Source of the DNA: CAYSAA01 sp964428905
GTDB lineage: Bacteria > Atribacterota > Phoenicimicrobiia > Phoenicimicrobiales > Stramentimicrobiaceae
Reading direction: 5' to 3'
Length of the DNA: 5,671 nt
Assembly (NCBI GenBank): GCA_964428905.1
Contig: CAYSAA010000225.1
Location: 1 to 5,671, forward strand
Numbering within the stretch: position 1 is the stretch's first letter; every line of letters begins with the position of its first letter. The position numbers and the translations under genes were made by a program. The notes below the pieces were generated by a model. It was not told the DNA's origin, made no database searches, and worked only from the letters and a program-made list of their open reading frames with translations. Positions 5,233 through 5,671 of the stretch are shown here, piece after piece.

Positions 5233-5601
5233 ATGAAAAGTTTGAAGTCAACATACAGACGAAACCTTACTTTTTTTATAGCCTTAAACATCTGTGTTTT
5301 TTGGGTTTGTATAATATCACCAATGGACTTGTATAATTTGAAAACCCTATACGATTCAATTACATTAAAGGAAGGCCTATTTTTATCCCTGTCACCCATT
5401 GCAACACTTGTCTTAAGTGGCATGTTCTCTGCTACTACAAAGGCTCGCCTTGTTTACTGGCGATACAATTATCCCTTACCTGGCAGTCAAGCTTTTTCGG
5501 TTCATATGGTGACCGATCATAGGATAGACCCCAATATACTTGATAAGAAATGGGGGCCTCTACCAACCAAGAATAAAGCGGGACGCTCGTTAACAATTTA
5601 A
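5233..5601 (+). CDS. Short two-helix membrane protein, probably C-terminally truncated
   Basis: The product is 122 aa. Hydrophobic helices lie at about 12-29 and 47-65, joined by a short polar loop. A basic segment with KARLVYWRYNYPLPGSQAF (70-88), DHRIDP (95-100) and GPLPT (108-112) follows. I recall a family of uncharacterised membrane proteins with the pattern ARLVFWRW..PLPG.RAFS....DPRID......GPLP, which normally continues for several dozen residues with a conserved WY motif. Here the frame ends 10 residues after GPLPT, and neither other frame restores such a continuation (one gives TNQE then a stop). The gene therefore looks cut off by a rearrangement and not by a single frameshift. The transposase start lies only 35 bp downstream, so an insertion may have replaced the 3' end. 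Function unknown; a two-helix hairpin in the inner membrane with a cytoplasmic tail is likely. Confidence 0.65.
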   Translation: MKSLKSTYRRNLTFFIALNICVFWVCIISPMDLYNLKTLYDSITLKEGLFLSLSPIATLVLSGMFSATTKARLVYWRYNYPLPGSQAFSVHMVTDHRIDPNILDKKWGPLPTKNKAGRSLTI

Positions 5602-5636
5602 TTGACAAACTTAGAGAGGCAGTATAAATTCCTGCC

Positions 5637-5671
5637 ATGCCAAGAACAGCCAGATTAGATGCCCCCGGAGT
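5637..5671 (+). CDS. IS200/RAYT-like Y1 transposase, N-terminus only
   Basis: The window ends inside this gene, and only MPRTARLDAPGV is visible. That string is the typical opening of Y1-type HUH transposases of the REP-associated (RAYT, TnpA_REP) branch of the IS200/IS605 superfamily. These continue with a tyrosine-HUH nuclease domain that cuts and joins single-stranded DNA at hairpins. The catalytic residues lie outside the window. No strong ribosome binding site is adjacent; a GAGAGG lies about 19 bp upstream, too far. It begins 35 bp after the truncated membrane protein, and its insertion may have caused that truncation. Confidence rests on a short but distinctive match. Confidence 0.72.
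   Translation, partial: MPRTARLDAPG

Overview
This window is a stretch of an integron gene-cassette array. It carries no integrase gene, and it abuts an A+T-rich flank that leads into the start of a transposase. Four attC recombination sites (429-487, 2225-2296, 3632-3691, 4304-4370) can be read directly. Each has a 7-bp outer pair of the RYYYAAC/GTTRRRY type, an inner complementary arm pair with an extrahelical base, and a variable centre. In all four the extra base lies in the arm that comes first on the minus strand. The array therefore runs right to left, and the well-supported cassette genes are all on the minus strand in the usual orientation. The first 6-7 bases of each complete cassette match the outer arm of its own attC, as expected for cassettes inserted as circles.

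Layout in array order (right to left): (0) a gene-less mini-cassette of about 118 bp, 4310-4427. (1) A cassette (3638-4309) with one 188-aa all-helical protein carrying an RX5H motif typical of HEPN ribonucleases. (2) A cassette (2231-3637) with two genes: a secreted cysteine-rich protein and a three-helix membrane protein with a cytoplasmic or periplasmic C-terminal domain. (3) A cassette (435-2230) filled by a 561-aa AIPR-family (abortive infection phage resistance) protein with a PD-(D/E)XK-like N-terminus. (4) A partial cassette (1-434) with a possible gene in the reverse direction, whose reading frame runs out through the neighbouring attC. Two of the four legible cassettes look like phage-defence or abortive-infection genes. 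The array may thus be a small defence reservoir, but the genes look like independent units and not one operon-encoded machine.

Right of 4428 the sequence turns abruptly A+T-rich and no attC is found. About 800 bp there have no convincing gene, only a very small possible ORF and a strong hairpin. A short membrane protein (5233-5601) follows that looks cut off at its C-terminus. The window ends in the first 12 codons of an IS200/RAYT-like Y1 transposase (5637 onward).

Organism: a Gram-negative bacterium. The mixed attC sites argue against a Vibrio-type homogeneous superintegron. The transposase N-terminus and the truncated membrane protein resemble what I remember from Desulfobacterota and some Gammaproteobacteria; this placement is a guess. 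The lack of an integrase in view means either the distal part of an integron or a CALIN (attC cluster lacking an integrase).
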